Shown one piece after another: positions 33,426-44,559 of a stretch of DNA of 64,000 bases. The translations under genes and the position numbers were made by a program. The first letter of the stretch is position 1. The number at the start of each line of letters is the position of its first letter. The notes beneath the pieces were generated by a model. That model saw only the letters and a program-made list of their open reading frames with translations. It searched no databases and was not told where the DNA came from. This DNA comes from Ceratotherium simum simum (taxonomy: Eukaryota; Chordata; Mammalia; Perissodactyla; Rhinocerotidae). Where the stretch lies: positions 305,157-369,156 of the forward strand of contig NW_004454166.1 of the NCBI RefSeq assembly GCF_000283155.1, read 5' to 3'.

Positions 33426-33859
33426 GTCAACTCCAGGGTCCAAGCCACAGAGCCCAGGACAACATCTGGGAAAGAGCATGGGCCTGGGAAGGACTATGCC
33501 ACTTGTCAGAGGGGCCAGATGCAGCCAGGGATGGAGACATGAGCAGGATTTATGACAAACAGCACTAATTGGTGCCACTAACACTCTTATCCTACCTGCT
33601 CATAATCGAGATTGTTCTGTAATCTCAGGAACACAGCACAGCATGTTTGTAGTAACTCTGGGAGCATTGGGTCTGACAGGTAAACTTCCTTTTAAAGCTT
33701 GATGCCAAATATACTTTAAAGTGGTCCTGGTTCATTGAATTCTTTTTTAAGGACAATTACAATATGGCGATAGGTTTGGGACAGATGAGACAGGATTCTA
33801 GATCCCATCTTTGTTTTCAAAGAATAGAGCGTGGAAAGAAAACAATAGTAACTTTCCAG

Positions 33860-34440
33860 CAGAGACCTCGGCAAACCTCACCTTAACCAAGTGATCAGGG
33901 AAAACCTGACCAGCGATGTCACAGGTCACCTGGTATGATGTGCCTCCATGGTATTCTTTCCATAAACCTGTAATCCCAGTCTAAAAACATTAGACAGACT
34001 CAGGGTGGAGGACGTTCTGTAGGACACCCAGCCAGGACTGCTTGAGACGGTCAGGGCCGTGCAAACGAGGAAAGACTGAGACCGTGTCACAGACAGAGGA
34101 GAACGTGGGGAGACGTGACACTAACTGCAGCGTGGTGTCCTGTACTGGGCCACAGTGCAGAAAAAGGACATCAATAAAAATTGGCGAAGTCCAAATACTA
34201 GAGTCTGGGGTTCACTTAGTAGGAATGCGCCAACGTCAAAGTTCTTTGTTTTGACCTGTGTGCTATGGTGACTTAAGATGTTAACATCGGGGAAACTGGG
34301 TGAGGGGCACACAGAACTCTCCGTGCTGTCTGTGCAACCTGCCTGTAAATCTAGATTTATTCCAAAATAAAAAGTTAATTTTATTTGAGTACTAAAATAA
34401 AAGCATTTGGCAAAAAAGTAGGGAAGGATAATTAATAAAC
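33860..34440 (+). mobile_element. Old L1 LINE 3' UTR (L1M type)
   Basis: 'tccagcagagacctcggcaaacctcacc', 'gacactaactgcagcgtggtgtcctgtactgggcc', 'ggggaaactgggtgaggggcacacagaactctccgtgctgtctgtgcaacctgcctgtaaatctagatttattccaaaataaaaagtt' give a continuous old L1 3' end ending in an A-rich tail. Confidence 0.75.
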
Positions 34441-34639
34441 AAAATACCTTACTTCTTAAAAAATGCCGCAGAAAAATTTGTTTTGTCTTGGTTGATGGGT
34501 TAGGATTTTTGATGGCTAAAAAATTCCTAGGGAAAAATTTTGGAACTTAACTGAACTGTGAGGGTTTGTGTCCAGTGCTGTCTTATAACCTCATGCTTCA
34601 GCTTGATGCTAAAATAGGGGCCGCACAGGGCGCAGTACA

Positions 34640-34745
34640 GAACAGGAGGCGCAGTGGCTCTGAAGGGTTGCAGAAGGCTTCCTAGAGGAGGGGGCATTTG
34701 GAAGAGGATCTTGAAGGATGTATAGGAGTTATCAAGCTAATGAGA
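34640..34745 (-). mobile_element. L2 LINE fragment
   Basis: 'aaggcttcctagaggagggggcatttggaagaggatcttgaaggatgtataggagtta' is reverse-complement L2. Confidence 0.8.
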
Positions 34746-35165
34746 AAGAGTAAGGATAGGAATCTCTATAATTATATTTAATAAATATTTACTGGTTACC
34801 TACTAAGTGCCCACCATGAGGCCAGGCTCTAGGGGTATAGCTATCAACAAACCAAGAAATATTCTCTGTCCTCGTGGCGTTTGTTTCCTGTTACTATGCA
34901 CAACATGGATGTTTATGCAGTTGTCATTATGGTGTGCAGGTGTATGTTTAGGTGTGTGGTTCTAGGAGTGTCAACTACCCGGCCCGCCCTGTCGCCCACC
35001 TGACCTCTAAGGGACACTACTCCACGTTAGGCATCTGCTGTCCAGGCCACTGTGATACTACTGGCTGGTTTGCAGTGTGCGACCAGGGCAGTGGCACAAG
35101 GTGTTTGGTGTTATGTTCTTCTGTCATCATCTTGAAATGCTTAATGATTTTACCTTCAAACTTAG

Positions 35166-35426
35166 GTTGTTGTTTTTTTTTTTTTTTTTTTGGTGAGGAG
35201 ATCAGCCCTGAGCTAACATCTGCCAATCATCCTCTTTTTTTTTGCTGAGGAAGACTGGCCCTAGGCTGACATCCGTGCCCATCTTCCTCCACTTTATATG
35301 GGATGCCACCACAGCTTGGCCTGATAAGCAGTGCGTTGGTGCATGCCCGGGATCCAAACCGGCGAACCCCGGGCCGCTGCAGCGGAGTGCGCGCACTTAA
35401 CCGCTTGTGCCACTGGGCCGGCCCCC
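35166..35426 (-). mobile_element. ERE1 SINE
   Basis: Poly-T tail (35170-35191), 'cagccctgagctaacatctgcc' and its second copy, 'atgggatgccaccacagcttggc', and head 'cgcacttaaccgcttgtgccactgggccggcccc'. Flanking 'aaacttag' (about 35158) and 'gaacttag' (about 35428) look like a slightly decayed duplication. Confidence 0.95.
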
Positions 35427-35865
35427 GAACTTAGCTTTTATAAGTGAAGTCTGAGGAGACACTGGGCAGAGGAGGTATCCCCGGGGGGCAGTGCCTGCAT
35501 GCATGGGCTCAGCCCCAGGGACGGTGGGCAGTGTGCACACCAAGCAGATGGCCTGGTCACTTGACGTGCGCACACACTCCACCGGGGTTGGTCCAGGGTG
35601 CTGTAGGACCCAAGAGGGCAGCCAGGGCTGGGACAGGGCCCAGATTGGTGGCCGTGCTGGTGGCAGCAGCAGCAGAAGCAGCAGTACTGGCAGCAGCCAA
35701 GGCCCCAGGAGAGGGGCCTTCATGTCTCAGGTACTGGCCCTGTACTGCATTTATCGAGGGGCTGCTAGGTGTCCTGTGTCTGATGGGAACCCTAGTTTGC
35801 CCACTGGAGGTGGGAGGAAATGCTATTTTTACTTAAGTTTTTTGTCCTATTAAAAAATATTATAT
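35427..35865. other. Intergenic spacer between two inverted ERE1 copies
   Basis: Includes a (CAG)n-like imperfect stretch at about 35660-35695 (gcagcagcagcagaagcagcag). No gene recognised. Confidence 0.45.
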
Positions 35866-35868
35866 AGG

Positions 35869-36105
35869 GGCTGGCCTGGTGATGTAGTGGTTAAGTGCAC
35901 ATGCCCCACTTCGGCTGCCCAGGGTTTACAGGTTCGGATCCCGGGCACGGACCGACGCACCACTTGTCAGGCCGTGCTGTGGCGGCATCCCACATAAAGT
36001 GGAGGAAGATGGGCACAGATGTTAGCCCAGGGCCAGTCTTCCTCAGCAAAAAGAGGAGGATTGGCAACAGATGTTAGCTCAGGGCTGATCTCCCTCACAC
36101 ACAAA
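35869..36105 (+). mobile_element. ERE1 SINE
   Basis: Head 'ggggctggcctggtgatgtagtggttaagtgc', 'ggttcggatcccggg' B box, 'gtgctgtggcggcatcccac', and the duplicated tail module. The tail passes into (TA)n at 36106-36122. Confidence 0.95.
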
Positions 36106-36119
36106 AATATATATATATA

Positions 36120-36430
36120 TTATACAGCAAATTTGGAGGATATAGAAAAGAAGAAAAAAGGACTCCATAGACTCAAAACCTCAACAAATAACTATTAACA
36201 TTTTAGTATATTTCTTTCTATACTTTGCCATGCATATTTTTACAGTGTTCAAATAATATATAATATATGTTCTATCAAGTGAATATACCGTATTAACTCT
36301 CTTTGACATTTATGTGGTTTCTGATTTTTTTGATAAGACTTTGCCTTACATCTTTGTGCACAATTGTCCTTTTGAATACACTGCCTCATTTCAAAAAAGC
36401 ATAAAGTTTTTCATGAGTTTCTGATTATTT
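36120..36430. mobile_element. Old interspersed element (L1-like; relative of 17540)
   Basis: 'ggatatagaaaagaagaaaaaagg', 'aacaaataactattaacattttagtatatttctttctatactttgccatgcatat' and 'cttacatctttgtgcacaattgtccttttgaatac' follow the same old pattern. Confidence 0.6.
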
Positions 36431-36540
36431 CCCAACCCGGAATTTCCGTTCTTTGTTCTCTGTGCTCTCCCTGGGTGAGTCATTCACTCCTGGGTTTGGT
36501 TATTTCAGCACTGACTTCTCCTCAGCTTTATAATCATAAA

Positions 36541-37395
36541 TTTAATAACTCAGATGAAATGGACAAATTCCTTGGAAGACACAAACTACCAACACTTCAC
36601 TCAGGAAGAAGCAGATAACAAGGATAGCCCAGTATCTGTTAAACAAATTGAATTCATAATTGAAAACCTTCCAACAAAGGAAACTCCAGACTCATATGGC
36701 TTTGCTAGTGAATTCTAATACCAAGTTATTTAAGGAAGAAATTATACCAATTCTACACAAACACTTACAGAAAATAGGAGAGGAGGAGACACTTCCCATC
36801 ATTTGTATAAGGCCAACATTTCCCTGATAACCAAAAGCAGACAAAGATATTCCAAAAAAAGAAAAAACTATAGTCCAATATTCCTCATGAATATAGATGC
36901 AAAGAGCTTCAACAAAATATTAGCAAAGCAAATCCAGCAGAATATACAAAGGATAATTCATAATCACCACACTGGGAAATAACCTAAATGTCTTTCAACT
37001 GGTGAGTGGATAAACAAACTGTGGTACATTCATATAATGGAATACTACTCAGCAATTAGAAGGAATGAACTACTGATACACACAACATGGATAAATTTCA
37101 AATCCATTATGGTTAGTGAAAAAAGAAATACTCAAGAGGCTACATACTGTGTGATTCTATTTATATGACATTCTGGAAAAGATGAAAGTATAGAAACAGA
37201 GAACAGATCACTGATCTCCAGGACAGGGAGAAATGATGACAGAAGCAGAGCACAGGGGAATCTTGGGGGTGATAGATAATTGTGTGTCTTGATTGTGGCG
37301 GTCGTTACACGACTGTGCGTGTTTGTCAAAACTCTCTTCCAAAAATCATGCATTTTACTACGTGTGAATAATACCTCAATTTTAAAAAAGAGTAA
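36541..37395 (+). mobile_element. L1 LINE, ORF2 fragment joined to 3' end by internal deletion
   Basis: 36541-36958 is L1 ORF2 at the start of the reverse transcriptase region ('aaattccttggaagacacaaact', 'tatagtccaatattcctcatgaatatagatgcaaa', 'gcaaagcaaatccagcagaatat'). From about 36962 the sequence jumps to the 3' part ('gaaataacctaaatgtctttcaactggtgagtggataaacaaactgtggtacattcatataatggaatactactcagc'). Roughly 3 kb of a full element is missing at the junction. Many stops, no coding capacity. Confidence 0.88.
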
Positions 37396-37665
37396 AAAGA
37401 CGATCCATGCTTCCATTCATGACATTCTGGAAAAGGCGAAAACTAAAGGGACATAAAATAGATCAGCAGATGTGGGAGCTGGGGTGGAAGGAGAGGTTTG
37501 ACCACAAAGAGGCATGAGGTGACCTTTAGCAGTCGTGGAACATGCTATTTCTTGGTTGCGGTGGTGGTTATAAGACTATATATGTTGGTCAGAATTCAAG
37601 GAACCATACACTTAAAGTGGGTGGATGTAACTATATGTAAATTATACCTCAATGCACCTGACCTT
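37396..37665 (+). mobile_element. Second L1 3' fragment in tandem
   Basis: It repeats the word tgacattctggaaaag (37166 and 37420) and continues 'gatcagcagatgtgggagctggggtgg...gttataagactatatatgttgg...catacacttaaagtgggtgg...aaattatacctcaatgc', again an L1 3' end. Confidence 0.8.
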
Positions 37666-37849
37666 CAAAAGTCTTCATGCCCTGGATGGCCCATGACTGC
37701 TCGGTTCGACTGCAGCAGTAGTCCTTAAAGGGACATATGGATTCATTTCGCTTAAGGCATTTCTTTATATCGAATTATTATCAAATGCACTGCCTCTAGG
37801 TTTCAGCTTTGTCATCTATAAAATGGAAGTTTGACCGTAGTAAGAGTGA

Positions 37850-38075
37850 ACAACGTGGTTTTGAAGTTGAACAATTCTGGGTTCAAAAATCTGTCTCCAC
37901 TTCCCAGCTGTGTGACTCTGGGCAAGTGATTTAGCCTTGCTAGGCCTCAGTTATAGTTATAATAACAGCACTTACTCAGAGACATGTTGGGAGGATCAGA
38001 TGAGGTGGTCCAGAGAGTTCAGTGCCATGTCAGACACAGGGCAAACAGTCCATAAGTGGCATCTGTGTGTGCAAG
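37850..38075 (+). mobile_element. MIR SINE, nearly full length
   Basis: 'tttgaagttgaacaattctgggttc..cttcccagctgtgtgactctgggcaagtgatttagccttgctaggcctcag..ataataacagcacttactcagag...cagtccataagtgg' spans most of MIR. Confidence 0.85.
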
Positions 38076-38149
38076 CCCTGTCTGTGCTGACCTACACAGA
38101 ACTGCACAGGGAGGGGAAAGACTCTGGGATGGATATCTACGGTAGATAA

Positions 38150-38582
38150 AATAATAGGCCTCCAAAGATGTCCATGTCCTAATACCCAGAACCTGTGAAT
38201 GTTACCTCATACAACCAAAGGGACTTTGCAGATGTGATTAAGTTAAGGATCTTGAGATGGGAAAATTATCCTGGATTATGCCGGTAGGCCCAATGTAATC
38301 ACAAGAGTCCAGAAAAGAGGGAGATAAGACAGACAAAGTAAGAGAAGGAGATGTGACAACAGAAGCAGACCTTGGAGTGAGGTGGACCATGAGACAAAGA
38401 ATGTGGGCAGCTTCTGGAAGCTGGAAACAGCAAGGAAACAGATTCTCCCCTAGAGCCTTCAGAAGAAACAGCCTTGCCCATCATTTTAGTCTTCTGACCT
38501 CCAGAACTCTAAGATAATAAATGTGTTAAGTCAGTAAGTTTGTACTAATTTGTTACAACAGCAAGAGGAAACTCATACAGCA
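38150..38582 (+). mobile_element. MLT1-type (ERVL-MaLR) LTR
   Basis: 'caaagatgtccatgtcctaatacccagaacctgtgaatgttacc', 'gggactttgcagatgtgattaagttaaggatcttgagatggg', 'tccagaactctaagataataaatg' and 'tttgttacaacagcaagaggaaactcatacag' form a nearly complete LTR. Confidence 0.92.
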
Positions 38583-38661
38583 TCTCAGGTGAAGGGATCC
38601 TATTTCCCAGACCATTGGGACTTGGCGTGGTACATGAAGGGCATGGAGCTGAACAGTTCTT

Positions 38662-38913
38662 TTTTTTTTTTGCAGGGAAAGATTCATCCTGAGCTAATAT
38701 CTGTTGCCAATTTTCCTCTTTTTTTTTCCTTCCCCAAAGCCCTGGTGCATGGTTGTACATCCTAGTTGTAAGTCATTCTAGTTCTTCTATGTAAGCAGCT
38801 GCCACAGCATGGCTACTGACAGATGAGTGGTGTGGTTCCTCGACGGGGAACTGAACCCGGGCCACCGAAGCAAAATGTGCCGAGCTTTAACCACTAGGCC
38901 ATCAGGGCTGGCT
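38662..38913 (-). mobile_element. ERE-related SINE (second type) with 13-bp target-site duplication
   Basis: Reverse element from a poly-T tail to head '..accactaggccatcagggctggct'. A perfect 13-base duplication, ctgaacagttctt, lies at 38649-38661 and 38914-38926. It combines the ERE tail word (cctgagctaatatctg) with the middle section 'ctgacagatgagtggtgtggttcc' also present at 3535 and 54572. Confidence 0.93.
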
Positions 38914-39374
38914 CTGAACAGTTCTTATCATTGGGCCTGACTAGGGCAATAGAGCATGCAGGGCCCAGCAGACATGGAAGCTCCAAGAGAGCTTCCTCCC
39001 CACTGTGCTCCGACTGTGCCCAGGTGCCTCTCTCCTGCCCACTGACCCACCGAGTGGAAGTTCGTCATCTTGCCTCCATGCCAGGGGATGAGTCCTATCA
39101 CCCCCACCCTATGAAGCAGCTGCCTGAGGGCTGGACCACCCCACAGAGTTCCCTGTGAGATGGGTGCCTGACCCTCTCCTGCCCTCTCGAGGACCATCCT
39201 GGAAACTGCCCTGTATGTGGCGATGGACCAGTCTGGAATAGGAGGTGATTCAGATCCTGTTTTGTTGTTGTTGTTGTCTTGGGGGACTTTCTTCTGATGT
39301 CCACTAGAGGGTGGTGTGTACATGTGTATAGGAGGCTCTGCACACAAATCTGGGCATTGTCTCCTGCAAACACT

Positions 39375-39775
39375 CAAGTAGAGAAACAGGGACAAAGACA
39401 TCCCCACACATGTGCCTACAATCAGACACATGGACACACACAGACCCACAAATCATCACACACATAGCACTCGCTCACACACATGGATAGATATGTATAT
39501 ACACACCAGCACAGCTGCGTGAAAACATACTCATAAGCATAGTGACATGCCCGTAAAACACCTGGAGATACACAGTGCGTATATTCACGTACACCGGATC
39601 CACACAGATTCATCTACACGCGTGCACACACTCCATCAACCCAGACATACACATGGCAATTACATGTGGGCAGACAAACACAGTCACGTGTCCAGTGTCA
39701 TGAATACACAGACACACCGACATAGCGTGAAAACACAGACACGCATACACATCTAAACACCAACACGTGCACACC
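39375..39775. repeat. Degenerate CA/ACAC-rich low-complexity tract
   Basis: About 400 bases dominated by cac, aca and cacac words with interruptions, an old decayed (CA)n-type satellite. ORFs in it, rich in H and T, are artefacts. Confidence 0.8.
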
Positions 39776-39799
39776 TAGCCTGGGCCTTCGTTGTGGAAC

Positions 39800-40310
39800 A
39801 TGAAGTCCCTTGAGGGATGATTAACACTGTGGTGTTTTTTAAGGAAAACAATGGAAATGTCAACTTCATATTCCCAGTGGAACTGTTTTCTTCGTTAAAT
39901 GTTAATGAAAGGCAGTTCAGATAATACACAGAGAGTCTTAAAGAGAAAAATAGTGGCCCTGTCTTGACACAGCAGAAAACCCAAGTCACAATTTTGCAAA
40001 CAATTTATTAACATATGGAGGGCTCTGAGATACCCTAAAACAGATACTGGTTAAAAAAAATACTGAAGGAATTTCAATAGAAAAATCAAGATAAACCAAC
40101 ATATTATGTAAAGATAAATAATAAGTCCAAATAAGCCCTTCCTTCTCAAAAAGGATGTTAAAGAGGCATGGAACCTTTGCAAATGATTATCAGATGGCCA
40201 GGCCTGGAAATTTGCCTTCGATAAGACAAAGACATTAAAATAAAGGAAAAGATAAAAGAAGAAGAAGAGGAAGGGGTCTGAGAAAATAGCTGATTCAAGA
40301 ACAGCGTTGT
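39800..40310. other. AT-rich repeat-free block, candidate regulatory or UTR-like sequence
   Basis: Contains acaatttattaacatatgg, ttaaatgttaatgaaagg and aagataaataataagtcc words. No repeat identified. An (AAG)n-like run lies at 40256-40276. Confidence 0.35.
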
Positions 40311-40764
40311 GTAGCTGAGAAAAGTCAGCTGTCGGAGATGCATCCCGCTCTGGCAGCCACGGCCTGGCACCAAACAGATGAGTGTTCTCCGGGCAATGGG
40401 CAGAGGATCCAGTGGGGGTGTGAGTGGCTTCGCACAGACATGCGCTGTCCATTGCTGTGTCCTTCTCCACAGAAGCCTTGTGGGCAGGGGAGAGAGGCTT
40501 GTCGTCTGGGTCAGGACACCCAGGCCCAGGTCCCACCTCACCGTTGTGAGATACTGACAGGTCCTGCCCTCCCTGGGCCGTGGTCTCCCCTGGCGTACAG
40601 TGAGCAAGTTGTCCTCTCTAATCTCTAACGCTCCTGCCTTCTCTGACCTTATCACTACAAGCCCCCGAGGCATCTTTCTGAGACCCCACTGCACCCCATG
40701 GCTGGAGTCATCGCAAGCAGCTCTGCTTGTGCATTTAACAAAGTGCCCGTTCCAGCCCATCAGC

Positions 40765-41010
40765 TCGATCCCAGTGAACAATAGCTGAGGAAGAGATAAA
40801 AGGCATTCATCAGGCAGCCAGGCCCAATTATCGTGTCACACTGAATGAATGTATTCTAAAATCTTTTCTGACAAGAAAATGTTCCAAGTAGGTACCTTCA
40901 AATTAGCTGGAAAATCCAGAAAATTCGCTATTAGGCCTCTTTGAAGAATCTTTATTCCCCCCTACTGTTCCAGAGGAATTTCTTGGATATTATTAATTCC
41001 TCCTAAGAGT
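40765..41010. other. AT-rich repeat-free block, candidate distal regulatory element
   Basis: Contains gaacaatagc (Sox-like), agagataaaagg (GATA-like), cccaattatcg, caaattagctgg and atattattaattcc words. Unique-looking, with GC-rich sequence on both sides. Confidence 0.4.
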
Positions 41011-41304
41011 CTGACCTTGTGCCCCCCGCTGGGACTGAACCACTTTGTCTGTCTGCCCGGCTCCCTGGGACCCTTGCGAAGATGACACACACCAAGGCCC
41101 TGATGGGATCAGCCGTCCATCAATTCCAGTGTCGGGTGGGCTCTAATGGAAATTCAGCTCAATTCGATTCAGTTCCGCCCACATTTGCTGAGAGTCTTTT
41201 CTGTGTCTGTGGTGACAGCTGAGTCCACCCAGCTCTTGCCCTTGCAGGGACACTCCACTAATGGGGACAAGCTTATAAACAGATCATCGGCAGCAGGAGG
41301 GAGG

Positions 41305-41455
41305 TCGTATAGCGCAGTGGAAAGCCAGACCGACTGCATTTTGAAGCTTGATTTGGCTACTGGCTGTGTGACCTTGGGCAGGTGGCCACCTCTCTGAGCC
41401 TTGCTTTCCTCACCTCTGAAGTGAGGGAGATGACACCTAATTCTGGAGGCTGTTT
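41305..41455 (+). mobile_element. MIR SINE
   Basis: 'tatagcgcagtggaaagccagaccgactgcatttt...ggctactggctgtgtgaccttgggcaggtggccacctctctgagccttgctttcctcacctctg' is MIR. The 334-codon ORF at 41468-42472 that follows is a chance GC-rich frame. Confidence 0.85.
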
Positions 41456-41869
41456 CGGGGAGGGTCAGTGTCATGGGACACAGACCGTCCCTCCCTTGCA
41501 TCCACCAGGGCGGTTCCAGTGTCGTCTCTGTCTCCCCGAGCTGAGGGGTCCCTTCTGGGCTCTCCTCCCTCACAACCACGCCACGGTCTCCCCGCACTCT
41601 GTTCTCGGCTTCAGGCTGCAGATGGCCCATTTGGCTGTGTCTGGGAGAAGAGATTTCTCCGGCCTAATGAGAAAGGGCAGCAAAGGCAGAGCTACGGGGA
41701 CCTGGTGGCTCTGAGGGGGAGACCCGGAAAGGCAGCAGCGGGCATGCGGGGGAGAAAAGATCAACTCAGGGAGTTAGTTTCCAAAGGCATGTGGAACAAT
41801 CTGCGCTGGCTTCTTCATACCGTGGGTTTGTGCAGGAGCCGAGTGCTGACTGGGGGATTTCTCACTGAC

Positions 41870-42010
41870 CCTCAGAATTTCAGGGCTACAGGGGGGCTTA
41901 GTGACCGCCAAGTTCTTATTTTACAAGTGAGGAAACTGAGGCCCAGAGAGGGGAGGGGACTGGCCCCCGACGCGCGGGGAACGTGTGGTGGAGCTGGGCC
42001 AGGCCCCAGG
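41870..42010 (-). mobile_element. MIR SINE fragment
   Basis: 'ttattttacaagtgaggaaactgaggcccagagaggggaggggactgg' is the reverse-complement MIR core. Confidence 0.8.
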
Positions 42011-42369
42011 TGTCCTGAGACCCTGGCCTCCCCACTTTCACTGCACTGGTCACCAGCTTCCTCCGGCTTCCCTCCTGCTGCCAGAGCCCCTGGCCCTGGG
42101 CCCCTGACTCTGCCTCGCAGACCCCTCCCATTCTCAGTCGTGGGGTTTCTGCGGCGCCAGCCCCGTGGACCCTCGCCCGGGAGGAGCTCAGTTGGTGTCT
42201 CTTCAGCAGGACTGTGCCTGCCCACCCGAGTGAGACTTCGGGGGCTCCCTCTGCCTGAAGGCTGTTCAGGGGGCATCTTCTGTCCAGGCGGACAGAACTC
42301 AGGCGCCGCCGGGGACCTGGGAGCTTCTGCTGGGTTTACTTCACAGTCTACAAAACACTGCCACGTCCG

Positions 42370-42560
42370 TGAATGGTGGGCTCACCCATCCCGTTGTATA
42401 GATGGAGAAACCAAGGTTCTGGGATTGCGAGTGTCTCACTTGAGGCCCCCCAGTGACAGACCAGAGAGTTAAGATGTGGCTCCAAGTCAGCCGTCCGTGG
42501 GAGGAGGAGCGCTGAGTCCACAACAGAGAAGCTGTCAGTATTTGCTCTGCAGTCACGCAG
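42370..42560 (-). mobile_element. MIR SINE fragment (diverged)
   Basis: 'cccgttgtatagatggagaaaccaaggttctgggattgcgagtgtctcacttgaggccccccagtgacagacc' follows reverse-complement MIR. Confidence 0.55.
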
Positions 42561-42809
42561 GTCATCAGGTCATCCGGCTGCTGTCCTCGAGAAGAGCAGC
42601 CCCTGCCTGCATTCTCACGGGCTCCTTATCTGACAGGGTGCTGCCTGAGACCTTCTCCAAGCGTCTCCTTGTTCGTTTACTCCGACCAGGGGCATGTAGA
42701 GGACACGTTCAGACTGTGCTGCCTCTGTTTTGCCTCAGCACTCAGGGAGGGAGGATGCTCAACGAGGAGGTGCCTGTCTCATCTTCCTGGCAGGGAGGAG
42801 GGGTCTTGA

Positions 42810-43070
42810 GGGGCAGGCTGCAAAGTGGGGGGACGGGCATGGCAGCCTGGGAGGCTAGCACGGGCAGAGGCCTGGAGGAAAGAAGGCACAGGTCTGGGAA
42901 CAAGAACTGTGCGCTGGTTCAGCCTGGAACGCGTGTGTGAGGAGCAGAGACGGGGCTGCATGGGGGCTGGAGTGAAGGGCCTTGACTCTGAGTGTAAGGA
43001 GCTTAATACGACTGAGGATACGGGAAACGGCAGGATTAAGAAATGTTCTACTCTCCATGTGAGCCGAGTG
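42810..43070 (-). mobile_element. L2 LINE fragment (diverged)
   Basis: 'gggctggagtgaagggccttgactctgagtgtaaggagctt' corresponds to the reverse-complement L2 '..gggccttg..gccaggctaaggagttt' region. Confidence 0.5.
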
Positions 43071-43555
43071 TTGGCTGGAGAAGGACAGAGACGAGATAAG
43101 ATAGATCCATCCATCAAACAGCCACTTGATGGGCAGCTTGTCCAGCACTGGTCCTGTGCCTGGGTCTGCCAGCTGCGCCAAGACGGGAGACCAGAAGGAA
43201 GAAACCTGGACCCACGGCGCAGGGCCAGCTCGGCTGCCCGCCTCTGGATGTCTCCACCTCAGACGGGTTCTTCCGAGGCACCTCCTTCAGAAGGAGCCTC
43301 AGAGGCCCACAGCTGCCAGATTCCTCCTCCTCTGTCTTGTAAACACGGACAGCTCTTACAGCTGGCCTTGGGGAAAACAGAAATTTCCACCCCTTCAGCC
43401 CCTGAAAAAATGCCATCATGAGGTCTCTGGCTCCAACGCAAAACTGTGCAAATCTTTTCTTTAAAAGCAGAGGAGGGCCTCCCCCTCCAGGCCTCAGCCC
43501 CTTCATGTGTTAAGGGCAGGAGGTGGCTAAGAAAGCCTCCTGCTTCTCTGTTCAC
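43071..43555. other. Intergenic; nothing recognised
   Basis: No gene or named repeat. Confidence 0.3.
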
Positions 43556-43559
43556 TAGT

Positions 43560-43690
43560 CTATCTCCCCACCAGGCTGCAGCTCCTGAGGGCGAGGGCCA
43601 CATCTCCACAGGTGGGAACGCTTCGCCCCTGCTGGGGTGTGGGTTCTCAAGCAATGTTTGTGGAATGAATGAATGAATGAGCGAATGAGC
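43560..43690 (+). mobile_element. L2 LINE 3' terminus with (GAAT)n
   Basis: 'caggctgcagctcctgagggcgagggccacatctcc..' followed by 'aatgtttgtggaatgaatgaatgaatgagcg' is the L2 end. Confidence 0.7.
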
Positions 43691-44149
43691 ATGTAACTGA
43701 GAGTGCCTTCCTGCTGTGTCCTCCTGGGATTTCAAGGCAATCTGTGAAACGGCTGGAGGGTGCACGGCACCCCGCTCAGAGTCTGCTCTCGGCAAGCCCT
43801 TGGCTCCACTAGAGCTAGAATTTGGTGGCTGCTCCAGGGTTCAAGGCTCTTCTCTTTGCCACCAGGTTCAGGGTTGGACATGGATTTCCCATTAGTCACC
43901 TCAGATCAAGGAACAGAAAGGGCTGGGAGTCCCTCCCAGAGGACACTCATTTCTCAAGGACAGTTGAGTCACCCAGTTCACACGACAGCTGTTGTTTGGT
44001 TAAATGCCCACTTCCCATCGCATTCTAAATAACGATCCAGAAGGCCCTGTTCCCTGACCCAACGATGAATGACTGCCGAGCTCAAAGGGGACCTTCCAGC
44101 TGGCTTCCGTTATGGTTGCCTCCGAAAGGCAGCTGGGCTGTGGGAGAGA

Positions 44150-44300
44150 GAACGGCCATTGAGCCAGGTGGATTTGGGTCCCTGCAGCCCCACCACTCAG
44201 TAGCTTTGTGATACAGGCAAGTTCCATGACCCCTCTGTGCCTCAGTTTCCTCCTTGCTAAGACAGGAGGAATAGTTGCTGGGATCTTGGGCACTGTTGGC
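44150..44300 (+). mobile_element. MIR SINE
   Basis: 'ctcagtagctttgtgatacaggcaagttccatgacccctctgtgcctcagtttcctccttgc' is MIR. Confidence 0.85.
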
Positions 44301-44329
44301 CCAGACTGCAGACGTGCTCAGGTGAGTTG

Positions 44330-44490
44330 GTTCCTGTCCTCGGTTCCAGCTCTGCCTCCAGCCTCTGAGCCACCTTGGCTGAGCCTCCGACTCCTCACCT
44401 GTAGAACAGGTATAATAATATCCACCTCGTGGAGTTGAGGTGTGGGTTAAATGAGATAATTTACCTGAAAAGCTTGTAAACTGAGAAGTT
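44330..44490 (+). mobile_element. MIR SINE (second copy, same orientation)
   Basis: 'cgactcctcacctgtagaacaggtataataatatccacctcgtggagttgaggtgtgggttaaatgagataatttacctgaaaagc' is a MIR 3' half. Confidence 0.85.
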
Positions 44491-44559
44491 TGTGCAATGC
44501 AGTGGGGCTAGGATTTTATTTTTAAAAATTCTTCAAACCAGATGACCACATGTTCTAGC

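Noticed and set aside
39375..39775. Regularly spaced CA-rich words resembling an array
   Set aside because: No constant repeat or spacer length; it is a decayed dinucleotide tract, not a CRISPR or minisatellite array.
41468..42472. 334-codon ORF on the + strand
   Set aside because: Low-complexity GC-driven frame. It crosses a MIR, has overlapping ORFs on the other strand, and no recognisable domain or splice context.
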